Shown here: in pieces, positions 1 through 11,937 of the stretch
Layout: each line of letters begins with the position of its first letter
Position numbering within the stretch: position 1 is the stretch's first letter
Assembly (NCBI GenBank): GCA_033297205.1
Contig: MU859111.1
Location: forward strand, 62,001 to 126,000
Direction: 5' to 3'
Length of the DNA stretch: 64,000 nt
Source: Pseudoneurospora amorphoporcata
Taxonomy: Eukaryota; Ascomycota; Sordariomycetes; Sordariales; Sordariaceae
Notes under the pieces: generated by a model
What the model was told of the DNA's origin: nothing
The model's input: only the letters and a program-made list of their open reading frames with translations
Database searches by the model: none
Made by a program: the position numbers and the translations under genes

Positions 1-1
1 A

Positions 2-979
2 TCGGAGAACAACATCACCAATAAATTCGGCGTGCGTATACCACAACCCCGGGTGATCATGGCCCATGCTCGCTACGACATGGTGCCGGAAGTCATAGCA
101 TCAAATTCGAGTATAACCGACTGGTATCGGCCGCCAATTGAACTACGTATAAATCTATTGGAATGGTCAGCATTATCGTTGTGCCAGGTTGAGAGGAAGA
201 TAAGTGTTGTGAATGGGACCACTCTTTCCGCAGCCACTGTGTCCAAGTACCTCCAATCCGTCAGTATTGGATGGGGCGCCGCCGACTGCTGGGCTACTGA
301 AGATCATATAAACAACAACGAAACCATCTCTTCAATCTCCGTAAAGGAGCCGACTGGTTCTTTCTCTCAGGATGGTCCTTGGCCCTGGAGATATCAAGCG
401 GATGACTCAACGAGTGCCTTTTGCATATGGAACGCAACATTCGAATACGACCCATCTTACTTGCTCAAGCAAGCTTTTCGCGCAACAAAGGGGACCAACG
501 CAAAAGGAGATGATGTGCAGGTATGGAACGAGCGTTGGGGGAAACCAAAACTGGATGGTGGGGAGGACATCGACATTCGTGCTTCCCGAATCACCCGGCA
601 AACACTTCCTGCCATCATGATGTCGCTCACCGCGGGGCTCAACAACATCAACTATGCCACAACCAACGAAACTGTCACAGGGAGCTATGTCGTGCGCGAG
701 ACTATCTTGGTAGCGCGGTGGGGATGGCTGACGGTTCTCTTTAGTATTGAGCTCATGGGAACGTGCTACTTGCTCTACGTCATCTTCAGGCCCAGAAGCG
801 CAGCCGGAGTCTGGAAGGACTCGATCTTCGCTGTCTTGTACCACGGATTGGATGACGGAGCGAAGAACACCATCGGGCATGTGAAAAACCTGCGAGATAT
901 GAGGAAAGCAACCAAGTACATGGAGGTTCGTCTCGACCACCTGAGGGAGGACGATCGCGCTGTCCTGGTTCGGGACTAG
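2..979 (+). CDS. DUF3176-type membrane protein, 3' part only
   Basis: The reading frame is open from base 2, with no start codon before the window edge, and ends at TAG 977-979, so this is the C-terminal part of a longer protein. The visible part has a large, probably extracytoplasmic region with several N-glycosylation sequons. A single strong membrane segment (WGWLTVLFSIELMGTCYLLY) follows near the end. After it comes a conserved-looking tail containing VWKDSIFAVLYHGL. The W-K-(D/S)-S-x-x-A-x-L-x-H-G-L signature just after the last membrane helix is characteristic of the fungal DUF3176 family, whose function is unknown. The missing upstream part should hold further membrane helices. Family assignment is from memory of the signature; no function is claimed. 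Confidence 0.7.
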   Translation, partial: SENNITNKFGVRIPQPRVIMAHARYDMVPEVIASNSSITDWYRPPIELRINLLEWSALSLCQVERKISVVNGTTLSAATVSKYLQSVSIGWGAADCWATEDHINNNETISSISVKEPTGSFSQDGPWPWRYQADDSTSAFCIWNATFEYDPSYLLKQAFRATKGTNAKGDDVQVWNERWGKPKLDGGEDIDIRASRITRQTLPAIMMSLTAGLNNINYATTNETVTGSYVVRETILVARWGWLTVLFSIELMGTCYLLYVIFRPRSAAGVWKDSIFAVLYHGLDDGAKNTIGHVKNLRDMRKATKYMEVRLDHLREDDRAVLVRD

Positions 980-3349
980 TAATCGGCCGTCTTCTGCTCT
1001 GCCAAATTGTTATGTCTTTTATGTCAAGATACCGCTCCCAACGTAAAATGGCGTTCCTGTAACTGCCCAGGGGCTACTTACCTATCTCTTTGCGTTGTCT
1101 GCCCTTGCGGGGTTTGACGATCTCACTACCCGCTTGGCGAGCAAGGAAAAACAAACAAAAAAAAAAGACCACATTCTTTTTGTTCGAAATAACACACGAA
1201 CGTCGCTCCCTGCACTTGGATAGGACATAGTATAGTATACAAGGCCAAAACTTCGGTACAAGCTTTGTTGCTATACTTATACGCAAGGTGTCATCAACGA
1301 ACGCTAGAAGGTCACCGAGTGAGTGGGTGTATAAACCACACTCGATGGATGGGCAAGTAAATTTCGGCGAGACTGAGCTCAAGGGTAAAAAAAAGTGACA
1401 AAATAGTTGTCCGAAGCCGCCCGAAGGAAGGTCCGAACCTACCGCTGCTACTAAGGAGAGACACGGTCAGATCAGAAGTAGGTAGCGACCTATGTGACGA
1501 CGGCGTCATCGACCCCGGGGTGGTCTGGTGTCTGTACCTCCCAACAACACAACTTATAGGTACCGAGCGGGTGGCTATCAGATTTCGATCTCGGCTTTTA
1601 CAGTGTATGGAAGGCAGGAAGGAACCTGAAGCCGGCTCGTACCATGAAGTCACTTGGGACAAGATAGCAAAATAGACAGTTAACTACGCTAACCCCTCCG
1701 AGAAAACTTTTTTCAAACCCTATAACGAAGAAAGGAAGAGAAGAAGAAGAAGAAAAAGACATAATGCAAAGAGAATCCCGATTCTTATTAACATTTATAA
1801 TTTCCTTGCCAAGTGTCCGGTCTTCTCCATCTTCATTCCCAAGATATGTACCTACAAGTGTTCCAATTAGCTCTTATACTCCATCATCTTCCCGTTGAAG
1901 ATACACGTACCTAGATACCACACTTCGGTTAACTCACTGAGAAAAGGACCAGTCACCAGAAAGAGCTTGGATATGTAGAATCGAAGACATGTATTCAAAA
2001 CCTCGCATTATAGGTAATCTTCTCACTCACATCCTTCTCGACACTATCCCAAAACAATAAGAGCTTTGAAAAGGAGGACCAGAAAATTGGGGAGTACGAA
2101 AGAGAGGAATGGGCAAATGGATACCAGGTACCAATCCATCTCCTTTCGCCAAATCATTTGTTGCAATTCACTGTCACTCAATATAGGTACAAGTACGTGC
2201 CGTCACGGGTCCCTTAACCTCTCTTCATATGTGTTCCAAGAGACTTTTCAGAGACCTTTCAAAGTCTGTTCTAAGCCTTTTCAGAGACTTTCAGACACTT
2301 TTCAAAGTCTTTCCAACGTATCACCACCCTGCCCTCTCCTTCTTAGCCTTACATACATAACCTGCTCACACCAACGGGGGTTTTGTCACTTAATTCCCCT
2401 CCCAGGTATAATCGCTTCACAACCAGCGCAGGACAGCCAGTGCAGGCTAGGGTTATGCGCTAGAGTAGATACACACCACGACGAAAGAACCTTTTGTTTG
2501 AACCTTTGAACTCACAACCAAGGAAACATACCTATATAAGGAACCAAGATCTTCCAAAACATCGTGGTACGTGATACTCCATGCTGCATACTATACGTTC
2601 TAAGCTGCATTATACACACGCTCCTGCCCCCTAAGACTTACTACCTCCAACTTCCGAGTCCTACTCTCCTACCTATCCCGTACATCAAAGCCAACGACCC
2701 AACTGACCATCCTATCCCATGACATCCCATCAACAACCCCGCCACCTCCTGCTCCTACCATATGTCGATACATTACGCGGCGAGACTCTCTCGAGGCATT
2801 AACCCCATATCCCATCCCATGCCAACCCTAACCCTTCCCCCACATGTCGTTCCCCTGTAGATTTCCTAATGATTTGACCTGATGGTAAACAAGGAGATTT
2901 CAAAACATGCGCGTTGTACTGCTCTAAGATTTGCCAAACACGATGGGACATCGCGAGGATAACAACGGGATGGCGGTAGTACATAGCTCCTTCCGTTCTG
3001 ACTTGCTTGGAACAGATGTGATGATGATGAACTATGAAGATAAACGGAGGTATTGATGGGACATCCGATCGCTGGTGGAAAAGGAACCAAGAGTACAGGT
3101 ACAGAGTCGGAAGCGTGCAACGCGCGGCCAAGAGGAGGAAGGAGGTGTAGAGAGAGATTAGATATGTTGCTAGGTGGGTTGAGTCGCCAAGAAACAGTTT
3201 GTAAGAGATACCATCTAAAACTAAACCCTCTCACCCCTCTTCCAAGCCGTTGTCCTCGTCGTCCTCGGCGTCGTCCTCGGCGGCGGCGGTATCTTCCCCA
3301 TCATCATCTTGTTATCATCAACAATAGCCTTGCTTAACCCAACAGTCCC
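980..3349. other. Long tail-to-tail intergenic region
   Basis: This lies between the 3' ends of two convergent genes and is about 2.4 kb, long for a convergent spacer. It holds a purine tract (about 1728-1759), a local CTTTTCAGAGA repeat (2244-2314) and a GTC/GGC-rich run (3251-3290). Open frames here lack family resemblance, and several begin only at non-ATG codons. I see no supported gene. Confidence 0.5.
2244..2314. repeat. Imperfect tandem repeat, CTTTTCAGAGACTTTC-like
   Basis: Two diverged copies of a roughly 35-base unit beginning CTTTTCAGAGAC lie head to tail and themselves contain smaller CTTTCA/CTTTTC repeats. The repeat is non-coding as far as I can see. It could be a slippage product. 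Confidence 0.45.
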
Positions 3350-6083
3350 CTAAAACTGGTCTTCAATAGGGCAATCAACGCTATCGTGACCGTCACGCTC
3401 GCACAAGGCACACCACTTGGACGCATCCACGATCCCGCTCTCCTTGCCGGCTACGGGACCCGACTCCAACAGGTTTGGGAGTGGGGATGCTGCCTTGGCA
3501 ACAGTGACAGATGGCACGCCGATAGGAGCCGTCGTGGGAATGGGCTCCAAGGGAGTAGTAGACCTGGAAGCAACGGGCTCAGCTGAGGCAAGCTGAGGAG
3601 TCAGGGGCTGGGTGGTCCTGGCCCTGTTAGGGGAAAGGGGCGCCGGCTTGATAACGTCGTCGTCGTCGTCCTTGGTGGAGATGGCCATGGAGCCCATGGC
3701 GCTGACGATCTCGTCCTTGTCCTCATCCTCAACGTCGTCATCATTCTCGAGTTCGGAGGCATGAGACTGCGATTTGTTGCTCTGCGGCTGCTTCTGGCTG
3801 GCGTTCTCGGTATCGTTGGTAGAGCCAAACATGTTGGTGCAGGTAAGAATATCGTGACCAGAAGTGTCACAGAGCTCGCACCAGAGAGTGCTGTTGTCGG
3901 TTGCGGTGCTATAGGAGTCACTTTCGGGCATGGCCTCGAGATTGGATCCCCGACTCCTGAGAGCCTTGTCGGGGCCCTGGGAGGCGGGCACCACAGTGCT
4001 TCGCGAATCGCGTTGCGAGTTATGTTCCTTGCTGCTGCCCACCGTCATGGTGCTCGAACGGTGGTTCGACTCGGTTGCAGCGTTGCCTCTCCGCAGTATC
4101 TCAATCTCACGCTCGAGCTCCTCCTCGCGGCTGGCTTTGCTGTCGAGCATGGCACGAAGCTCGGCGACCTCACGCTCAAGTTTCTCACGAGCGAGACGAT
4201 CCTCGATCGACTCGCCTGTCTTGGCGACTGGCGTCATGGCATCATCATCATCGGGAGCAGAATCTCTGCTGAGTGAGTGAATGATAGCCTTGAGGCCTCT
4301 AATCTCATCCTCCTTCTGTTCCAGTTCCTTGGTAAGAGGAACGCCGTTCGGGGAGCCGCTTGCGCCGTTGATAGCGGCCTGCGCCTTCTCCCTCTCCCGG
4401 CGAAGCTCCGTACGCGTTCTTTCTACCTCTCCACGGAGGAATTCAACCTCACCTCTGGCCTCGGCCTCCCCTCTACGGGCATCTTCGAGGCCCTCCTCCA
4501 GCTCCTGAACCAACTCTTCCAGTTGCTTAAGCTGTATAGCAACGACATCCACATCTTCGGTTCGTTCCCTCAGCTCCTGAATCTCCTGCATGAGTTCCTC
4601 GATCTTCTTCTCGTAGATCCTTTCGGTCTCTGAGCTCGCCAGCTCCAGGGTATCAATAGTGCTCCGGAAGTCGGCCCGGTGTGCGTCGAACTCGGCAGTC
4701 AGCAGGGCAATCTTGTCGTTCTTTTCTTGCAGTAATGCTCGAAGCTGAGCAACGTCCTTGTCTTCGAACTCTTCGTGTCGTGATCGATCGCGCAATGAGC
4801 CTTCCGAGCTCTCGATGAGAGCCTGAAGCTCGGTAAGACTGCTTTCCATCTCGACCAGTGTTGCTGCCTGGTCCCTCAGCTGCCTCTCGCGGTCCTCAAG
4901 CTGAGTTTTGAGTTTCTCTAACTCCTCCTCGTGGGCATTACTACCAAGGCGCGAAGCCGCCCGTGAGGGGGCGCGGAATCTCATTCCTGGTATAGACCCA
5001 GCAGTGGCGCCGCCGTTATTGTATCCGCTGATAGAAGCGGCATCGTCGTCGTCATAGTTTGGCTGGTGGGCGTTACCGAGGGAGGAGATACTACGAGGTC
5101 CGACACTACCTTTTCTCGTATGGGAGGGCAATCGCTTGCCCGTATCTCCAGGCACTCCGCGAACGCTCTGAGAAAACTTATTAGGCTGTGGACTGGGGAA
5201 TCGTCCTGGAGGGCCTGGGGTGGCAAGTGAGGGGCGCGATCCAGGCGTCATCTGCAGCCGCCTCATGGGCGACTCCGGACGAACAGCACCGGGCCCAACA
5301 GACTGGCTGAACTTTCGTAAAGAGGGGGTAGCCGGCGCACGGCCTCCGAGCTTCAACGCGGGTCCCGGTGGGACAGGATCGGTGGGCGTGCGAGGGAGTG
5401 AGCCACTGCCGGCATCCCGCTTGACGGCTTTGGATAAGGGGAGGAAAATACCAGCCCCGGGCAGACTGGTGTTAAAATAGGAGACACTGGCAAAGTTTTG
5501 CGCATTAGCTCGAGTCCAGGTCCCCTTCAAAAAGAAGCATATTAGAGAAATTCTCCGCTTACCCATCTACATCACCGCTATTCTTTCCGCGAGATGCAAA
5601 CTCGCGGTGAAGTTCGACTCCGGCAAAGATACCCTTGCGCCCATCGACTGAACCGATGAAGCGAACGGTACCGGTCATGTTGCCGGGGACCTCGACGATG
5701 TCACCAATGGTGATCTCATCGCCGGTGGTCATGGTGCCGGGGTTGATAGTAAGAGGCATCGTGTCGTTGTCGGCGGTGTTTAGGACGGAATGAAGAGCGT
5801 AGGCTTCGGTATCATCGGGGATGCTGGCCAGAGAGTTTTGCGTGAGGGCGGCGTGGGAAGCCTTGCGCGACAGCGCCGGCGGGACAAGGCGCGATGACAG
5901 AGACGGAGACTGTTGGGACTGGGACTGCGACTGGGATGAGTAGAGCTGGTTGAGATTCGGGGTCGATGCTGTAGCTATGCCGCTGAGGCCTCGGCCGGTG
6001 CGTGCTGGTCTCGAGAGTCCGAGTCTAGGTTTGGGAGTGGTGGTGTAGGTGGTGGAAGTTGCTGTGGTGGTGGAGGAGGTCAT
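3350..6083 (-). CDS. CLIP-170-like CAP-Gly microtubule plus-end protein
   Basis: Two exons, 6083-5563 and 5486-3350, joined over a 76-nt intron (donor GTAAGC, acceptor GCCAG), give 885 residues. The intron interrupts the CAP-Gly domain (about residues 126-195); joining restores GDVDG-VSYFNTSLPGAGIFLP, with a GKNSG version of the GKNDG tubulin/EB-binding motif. A Ser/Pro-rich basic linker with two KFSQSV copies follows, then a long coiled coil (about 359-640). Two CCHC zinc knuckles follow, CELCDTSGHDILTC (about 710-723) and CALCERDGHDSVDC (about 866-879). CAP-Gly plus coiled coil plus C-terminal knuckles is the CLIP-170/Bik1/Tip1 architecture: these proteins track growing microtubule ends and bind dynactin/LIS1 through the knuckles. 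I chose ATG 6083; an in-frame TTG further upstream is not a likely start. A TTTGCAG just upstream may end a leader intron. Confidence 0.9.
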
Positions 6084-8410
6084 CTTGAGACCGGCTTTGT
6101 GGCGGCCACCGACCTGCAAAGGCGGTCGAAGTCTTGCCTGTCTGCTAGGCTAGGGGTAGGGGCAGAGGGGGTAGACTAGCAGGACTACTAGTTGGACTAG
6201 TAGATGTGCCGAAAGAAGGCCAGTCACCAGCGTGCTTCTGGCGGCGGGAGGTGAACAAGGTCCAGGTCAGAAACTGAAGTGAGTCTTGTTTACACACCCC
6301 ACCTGAGCCCACCTCTTCGGAGCTGCTGAGCGATCGCCCCTGACCGGTCCTTACAGGAATGCACGGGAGTGGCTCGCTAACAGCGCCTGCCTTGCCTGTG
6401 TGACCCGCGTCTGCGGTACCCGCATCCACTAAAAAGTAGCGGGATGGAGCGTCTCGTTCAGGGGTGTGAGTTGCGACTTGCCGTGCGGACAAGGAATCCC
6501 ACCTCGGTGACTGCGTCTGCTTGGGAGACGGTGAGATGCGCGAGCGGGACGGGAAGTCTGGGAGTGTTGATAGCTTGGAAGTTCTGTTTAGACCGAGACA
6601 ATATGAACCGCCTGAGTAGTAGGAGTCCGCCTTTCAGGTTCCGTAGCCTTCTTTTATTCTTTGTTAGCACCGCTTAATATGAAAGGCCCTCTCGGTCATG
6701 CACCTGTTTGGGTCGATGCGCCGGGCTTCCTCCCATGCTTTGACGTTACTCTTTTGGTGTTACCTAGGTTATTCCTGGACTCCTAGAAGAAGGCGGTAGA
6801 GGGAAAAAGGGTGTCTTCCCCCCCACTATGAGCAAGAGGGTTTGATCTAGACTATGGATCCGCGGGGGAGGGACAGAGCTCCTATGGTTCTCTTCAAAGA
6901 CTTGTCAGCCGTCCAAGATGCTCATTTTAAATCGAGATTTGACTCAGGATAGGACGGGTATGGTCCCGCGGCTAGTAGCGAGAAGCCCCGACCTAGAAAG
7001 GGGGTGAGGAGCTGGTGGCATACCACACAAAGCAGGCGCACTTACCGTTCGTGGATTGTTGTGAATGAACCAGTCGTGCAGCTGAACGGAACAAGAAAGA
7101 ACCACCGATGTTGAATTGTTGTTGTTGATACGACCAGTCACACACCGCGAATGCGACGTCGCCCGCCGTTTAGGTCAAATGACCGATGAGGTGGGCGCAA
7201 AGAGCAAGGACGAGCAAAGCAGGAAGAATGAAGGATGACCACTTTTCAGTATCATGGGCTTCCCTCCCATTATCAAGTGTTGCCTACCGGTCCAACAACC
7301 AAGGACCCTGCACAGCCAAATGGAACCGAACATACCAAGGAACTAAAAGCAACACCACAGCAGTCAACACCAGCATGGCCAAAGTTGGCGAGAAGGAACC
7401 TCAAAACATCGTGTCATTGCAGCTGCAAGAGCAACCAAGTATGGACATGCTAACGTACCCTCCCGAAGCCCCGGCCTTTTTCGTCTTGTCAGCGGGCTGC
7501 TGCATCTCATCTAAGGTAGAGGTAACCATGCAAAAGGGCACGACAGCGTTCGTTGAGGTTGACGGCAGGTCGCCGGTGAGGGCGTCATTGTCGCTGCCAC
7601 TGTAACCCCCTTAAGGCTAGCTCCTCCTGCAAGAGCGGATAGTGCCTGGAAAGAAAACAGCTCCAGGGGCAATGTCCTTTCAGCCCATCCGTCGCTGCCC
7701 CGCCATTCGTTGTTCTCATGGAGGCAATGCCCATTCATCCTCCAGTGAAATTCATGACATCCAATGTTCTCTTCTCCAAGACGAAGGGTCAAGGTATGCA
7801 TTCCCCCCTTTTCCATTACTGGCGAGAAAGCAGTTGCCTTTGGGCACCTGGGCAGCTCCTCAGCTACCCAACGAGCCAACAAATGCCCTCTCCTTGAATT
7901 CCGCGGTTTAAGTACACTACATCCATCCTGACTGAAGATCGACACCAGTCCGGCCCGGCGGCCTGCGAACTGAACGAGCGGTGCCTGAACGTGCTCCCCT
8001 GACGCCCTGCCAGCAGCACCCCACTACACACGTTTTCAGCGGAGCACATCCGCGAGTCGGAGAGCCCAAGAGAACCCTCCGGAGGCCCGTCGTTGCTTTC
8101 TCGTTGAATTGAGTTGGATGCAAAAGCCAAAGTGTATCCAATCATTCGTGTTCATGTAAACCTAACGCCTTGCTTTTGTTCTGTCTATGGTTCGACCCAG
8201 AGAAAGGCAAGCTGTGTCGTGGCCATGGTTTTGAGCCCCCGCCTACAACTTTTGGCACCTTTGATGATGCGGCTGTCGTTAGCGGCGTCACCTCGCCATT
8301 CGGTTATGGTGTTGCATCGCTGACAGCATTGGCAAATGTCCGGTCCAGGGGTTCACAGATCTTGTTACGGGCTTAGCTTGCCCGTAGCAGAGTCTCTCAC
8401 CTTACACTTC
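6084..8410. other. Intergenic region upstream of the CLIP-170-like gene
   Basis: About 2.3 kb between the 5' end of the CAP-Gly gene and the 3' end of the DUF202 gene. The proximal part (about 6084-6700) is presumably leader and promoter. The short open frames on both strands (for example around 7186-7945) overlap each other, start at non-ATG codons or lack resemblance to any family I know. No gene is supported. Confidence 0.45.
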
Positions 8411-9861
8411 CTACCCTCGTACGTCAGGGGCACTCTGTACCGCGAGCACCACTATCAATGAAGCAACTATCACCGCCAAAGCAATGAATGATAGCAGCAT
8501 AATTGTCCCTCTGCTGGCCGGGAACTTGCCCTTTATCACCCAGTGTTGTCCCAGCAGGTAGCGCTTATATCCAAGAAACAGCGTCAAGATACTAATACCC
8601 AAGAACGCTGCGCCAAGCGGTTTGCCCAGGTGCCTTAGTGTTTCCGCATGGTGGGCAGTGTCGTTGCCGTCCGATAATGATGTGTTGAGACGGAAGAGTT
8701 GAGTGATGGCGATGCCGATCGAGGCAAACGCTAATGAGGTTCGTAGCCAGGCGAGAAATGTTCGTTCTGAGGCGCACAAAAAGTCAGCCTATTGCGCCGC
8801 AAGAAGCAGTTGTCTTCGACTATTCACCTAGAGCAAGGTGGTCACGAGCAACGCTCCCCTTGTTTTCCAGCTCAATGCTTTGGAAGTATTCCAGTTTTTT
8901 CTTCCATATACTCGGTTTATGACGTTCGACCGACCCATTCCCAGCTTCGCCCTCGTTATTTGAATTCGTCAATGGCGTTTGTGCGGCCGGGCTGTGGCCG
9001 GCGGATTGGCTTGCTGTCTGTCTTATGCGCGCCGACGAGTTCGGTGTTGGTGTTTGTACCATAGTTTGGTAATTGAGCGGTTGGCTTGTTATGATGCCTT
9101 GTTGTGTACTTTCACCGTCTCCGGTAGTCTCAGTTGCACGAGGTGATATGAGAGGCGATAGGAGCGATTGTTGTTGTAGGCCGGGATAAGCATTATCGAG
9201 CGCTTCGGCCCTCTGGCGGGCAGCCTAGGCGCGATTACGAATGTTAGCCACAGCATCAGTCTTCTCGCTGAGATCACTGGCGTATTCTTGTTGTCTCCGG
9301 GTGGAAAACGGTCGAGCCCGGCATGGCTTAAGGGCTACGAACAGTACGGCTAGGCATATCTTCGGGCGAGGATGCCAGCAACGGTGCTGACTATAGTAAC
9401 GCGGGTATGGTTCGAGAGGAAGAATTCAGCCTCGATGAGAGGGATGACTGACTGTCCGGAATCGCAATGTCGAAAAAGGCGTGCTCAATGGTGGAGACAA
9501 GTTCGGAGCTTGCGACTTTCGCGAGCAGTCCGGTGAGAAGTCCGGCGAGAACCTCTCTGGCGCGTCTGGCTCGTCTGGATCCCTAGTCCGGATTCTTGGC
9601 ATCCAGATCCAGCCATCGATATATACGCGCCGGTCACTGTTGATTGCAGGTGTTGGGGATGTCACTAACCTCGAGGATTTCATCGAGACGGTCTTGGGTT
9701 GACCTTCGTCGCGGGGCCCGAAAGGTTAGAGAACCGTGGCGGACAAGATATGGCGCTGGTTCCGTCGCACTCTCAGAAGGCACCTCGGTTGTGGAGGGGG
9801 AGGAGGGATGAAGGGCTGGCGCAGACCTCGAGATCGCAAGCGGCTGGTCGTCGTCTGCCAT
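8411..9861 (-). CDS. DUF202 domain membrane protein (5' exon structure unresolved)
   Basis: The 3' part is secure. A segment ending RDHLALE (down to 8828) is joined over a 61-nt intron (8827-8767) to RTFLAWLRTSLAF (8766-8411), giving the typical DUF202/YidH sequence with three membrane helices. The frame is open upstream of the in-frame ATG at 9062 to an acceptor at about 9225, preceded by a CTAAC branch site. This suggests more N-terminal exons. A convincing first exon is 9861-9670, starting MADDDQPLAISR and ending DRLDEILE before a GTTAGT donor. Between 9669 and 9225 several frames look coding, but I could not find one splice path that keeps frame. The minimal alternative is a 196-residue protein starting at 9062. 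DUF202 proteins are small membrane proteins of unknown function; the eukaryotic ones resemble the N-terminal part of Vtc1-like proteins. Confidence 0.65.
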
Positions 9862-10811
9862 ATTGCGATTGTACTGTACGTGGTCCTGGGCAATCGTACG
9901 AGCAGCAGACATGCAGTTCACCGCGATGATGAGACGTTGGACGATGGTGTCAACGGGGCCAAGGATTGCGATTCGATCAAAAGATTAATGTATTGGATTC
10001 TAAAGGACAGCGCAGAGATTGCGGCGAAGTTGATTTGCGACTCGAGGAATGGCAAGCACGAGAGCCAAAACGTATTGGCCCAGGAAAGCTGCGATTCCAG
10101 ACCCCTGGGTCCGGATTGTTGGCGTCATCCTGCACTCCCGTCGGCCTTGTCCCCGCAGCAACTGAACCCTTCCAGAGTGGGTCCCGTACAGGTAGCCAAT
10201 TCTGTCTCAGGCTGGGATGATAACTTTCTCCGTTGATGTTTTGCTTATATCAATTGTTACCTTCTTCGTCAACATTGGGACAATCTCCAGAGTGTTGACA
10301 GCATGGCTCATCTTACAGGTTGCACCTCTGACATAGTGTAGTGGCAGTGGTGATAAGAGATCTCGGAGTAAGGTAACGTCTTCCCGGAAAAGTGTTGTGG
10401 AAAGCTTGAGGCTTGTGCAAGACCACAGCTTACACGCAAGGTTGGAAAGTTTGTAGCTGCCATAACTACCTGGGTCATGTATGCCTACCTCCAACATCCA
10501 TTGGATGGAGAGACTAATCATCCGCCATCGCTCTTGACGTTTATTATACCGACCTTGGGGTTCGATCCGAAAGAGCCGGGGTAGGGCCCGTGTCGCCCGC
10601 CCGCTTCCGCTCCCAGTTACCCCACTGCCCCGCCTCGAAGCCCCGCCCATTGCCCGGGCCCGGGGGCCCCACATCTACACGAGCCGGCAAGGTGACATCG
10701 GGGCGGCCGCTGATTTGGCAGGTCGGCTAAGAACGAACTTAAAGCATCTCCGTCCTTCCTCTTGGTCTTTACCTTGCACGCCATCATGCATATCTACACG
10801 CGATAGTAAAA
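9862..10811. other. Divergent intergenic region with a GC-rich block
   Basis: This separates the DUF202 gene (minus) from the aldo-keto reductase gene (plus). A block of very high G+C content (about 10560-10680) containing runs such as GCCCGGGCCCGGGGGCCCC lies 130-250 bases upstream of the reductase start. It could be promoter sequence. No gene was recognised. Confidence 0.4.
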
Positions 10812-11937
10812 ATGGTGACCATTCAAGGAAAGAAAGTTGGCAGCATAGGCTTTGGCCTAATGGGTATGATGTCCTGAGCATGAATCAACCTCTTGAGGGC
10901 AGCAACATGCTGACAAGAATCACCAGGCTTGACGTGGCGAGCATCCAAGCTATCGGACAATGAAATCTTTCCCGTCATCAAGGCCGCTCTCGATGCCGGC
11001 TGCAACTACTTCAACGGCGGCGAGTTCTACGGCCTTCCAGACCACAACTCTCTTACCGTGCTCAAGCGGTACTATGAGAAGTACCCGGAAGATGTGGACA
11101 AGATCCTCCTCAATGTTAAAGGCTGCATGCTTCCGGGCTTACTAGCCGACTCCTCACCTGAGGGTGTTCGGGCCAGTATCGAGAACTCGGTTCGCATGAT
11201 CGGAGGCAAGGGAAGAATTGATCAGTTCGAGGCGGCCCGTAAGGATCCTAAGGTGGACATTGAGGTGACCATGAAGGCCATGCAAGAACATATTGAGGCC
11301 GGGGATATCAGGGGCATCGCGTTGAGCGAGGTCAGCGCCCAAACGATCCGTCGGGCTGCGAAGGTGGCCAAGATCACGGCTGTCGAGGTGGAACTGTCCA
11401 TATGGAACACCGAGCCCCTCGAGAACGGCGTGCTTGAGGCTTGCGCTGAGCTTGGTATTCCTGTCCTCGCATACAGTATGTCCTTCACAATGCCTTCTGC
11501 TACCTTTCCGTCGGTTGTCGTACGGAAACTAACACAGATATCTCACAGGTCCACTGGGTAAGGGCTTCTTGACTGGGCAAGTCAAGTCATTTAACGATAT
11601 CCCCGAGGGAGACTTCCGGAGGATGTTGCCTCGGTTCCAACCTGAAGTTTTTGAGACCAATCTTCGACTGGTTCGGAAGGTAGAGGAACTCGCGGCGAGA
11701 AAGGGATGTACACCAGCTCAACTCGCCGTCAACTGGGTGGTGGCCCTTTCTAAACAGCCTGAGATGCCAACGATTATCCCCATCCCGGGTGCCTCATCGC
11801 CGGAGCGCGTTCGGGAGAATGCTGTGGAGATAGAGCTGACGGAGGAGGATATGGCTGATATTGAAAAGATCCTCGAGGAATTCGCTCCGGTTGGCGACAG
11901 ATACCACAAGCATGGCATGGAGCTTCTCGACAACTGA
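10812..11937 (+). CDS. plr1: Pyridoxal reductase-like aldo-keto reductase
   Basis: Three exons (10812-10863, 10927-11475, 11549-11937) encode 329 residues, the length of fungal pyridoxal reductases. The first intron (GTATGA...CACCAG) splits the start of the barrel; joining gives GLMGLTWRASKLS. The second (GTATGT...CTCACAG) restores VLAYSPLGKGFLTG. An aldo-keto reductase barrel is visible: the active-site Tyr in FNGGEFYG (Tyr52), a conserved Lys in LLNVKGC, the FEAARKDPKV segment typical of the Plr subgroup, and a C-terminal NADPH-binding part with IPIPGASSPERVRENA. Asn replaces the usual AKR Asp before the Tyr, as far as I recall a feature of this subgroup. The family reduces pyridoxal to pyridoxine with NADPH in vitamin B6 salvage. 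Exact substrate is inferred from similarity; a broader aldehyde reductase is possible. Confidence 0.88.

Noticed and set aside
2066..2509. Open frame of 147 codons on the plus strand
   Set aside because: It begins at a non-ATG codon, its sequence follows the local CTTTTCAGAGA repeat and it has no family resemblance.
10560..10575. GGGTTCGATCC, a possible tRNA B box
   Set aside because: The T stem has a mismatch in the centre and no matching A box is found upstream.
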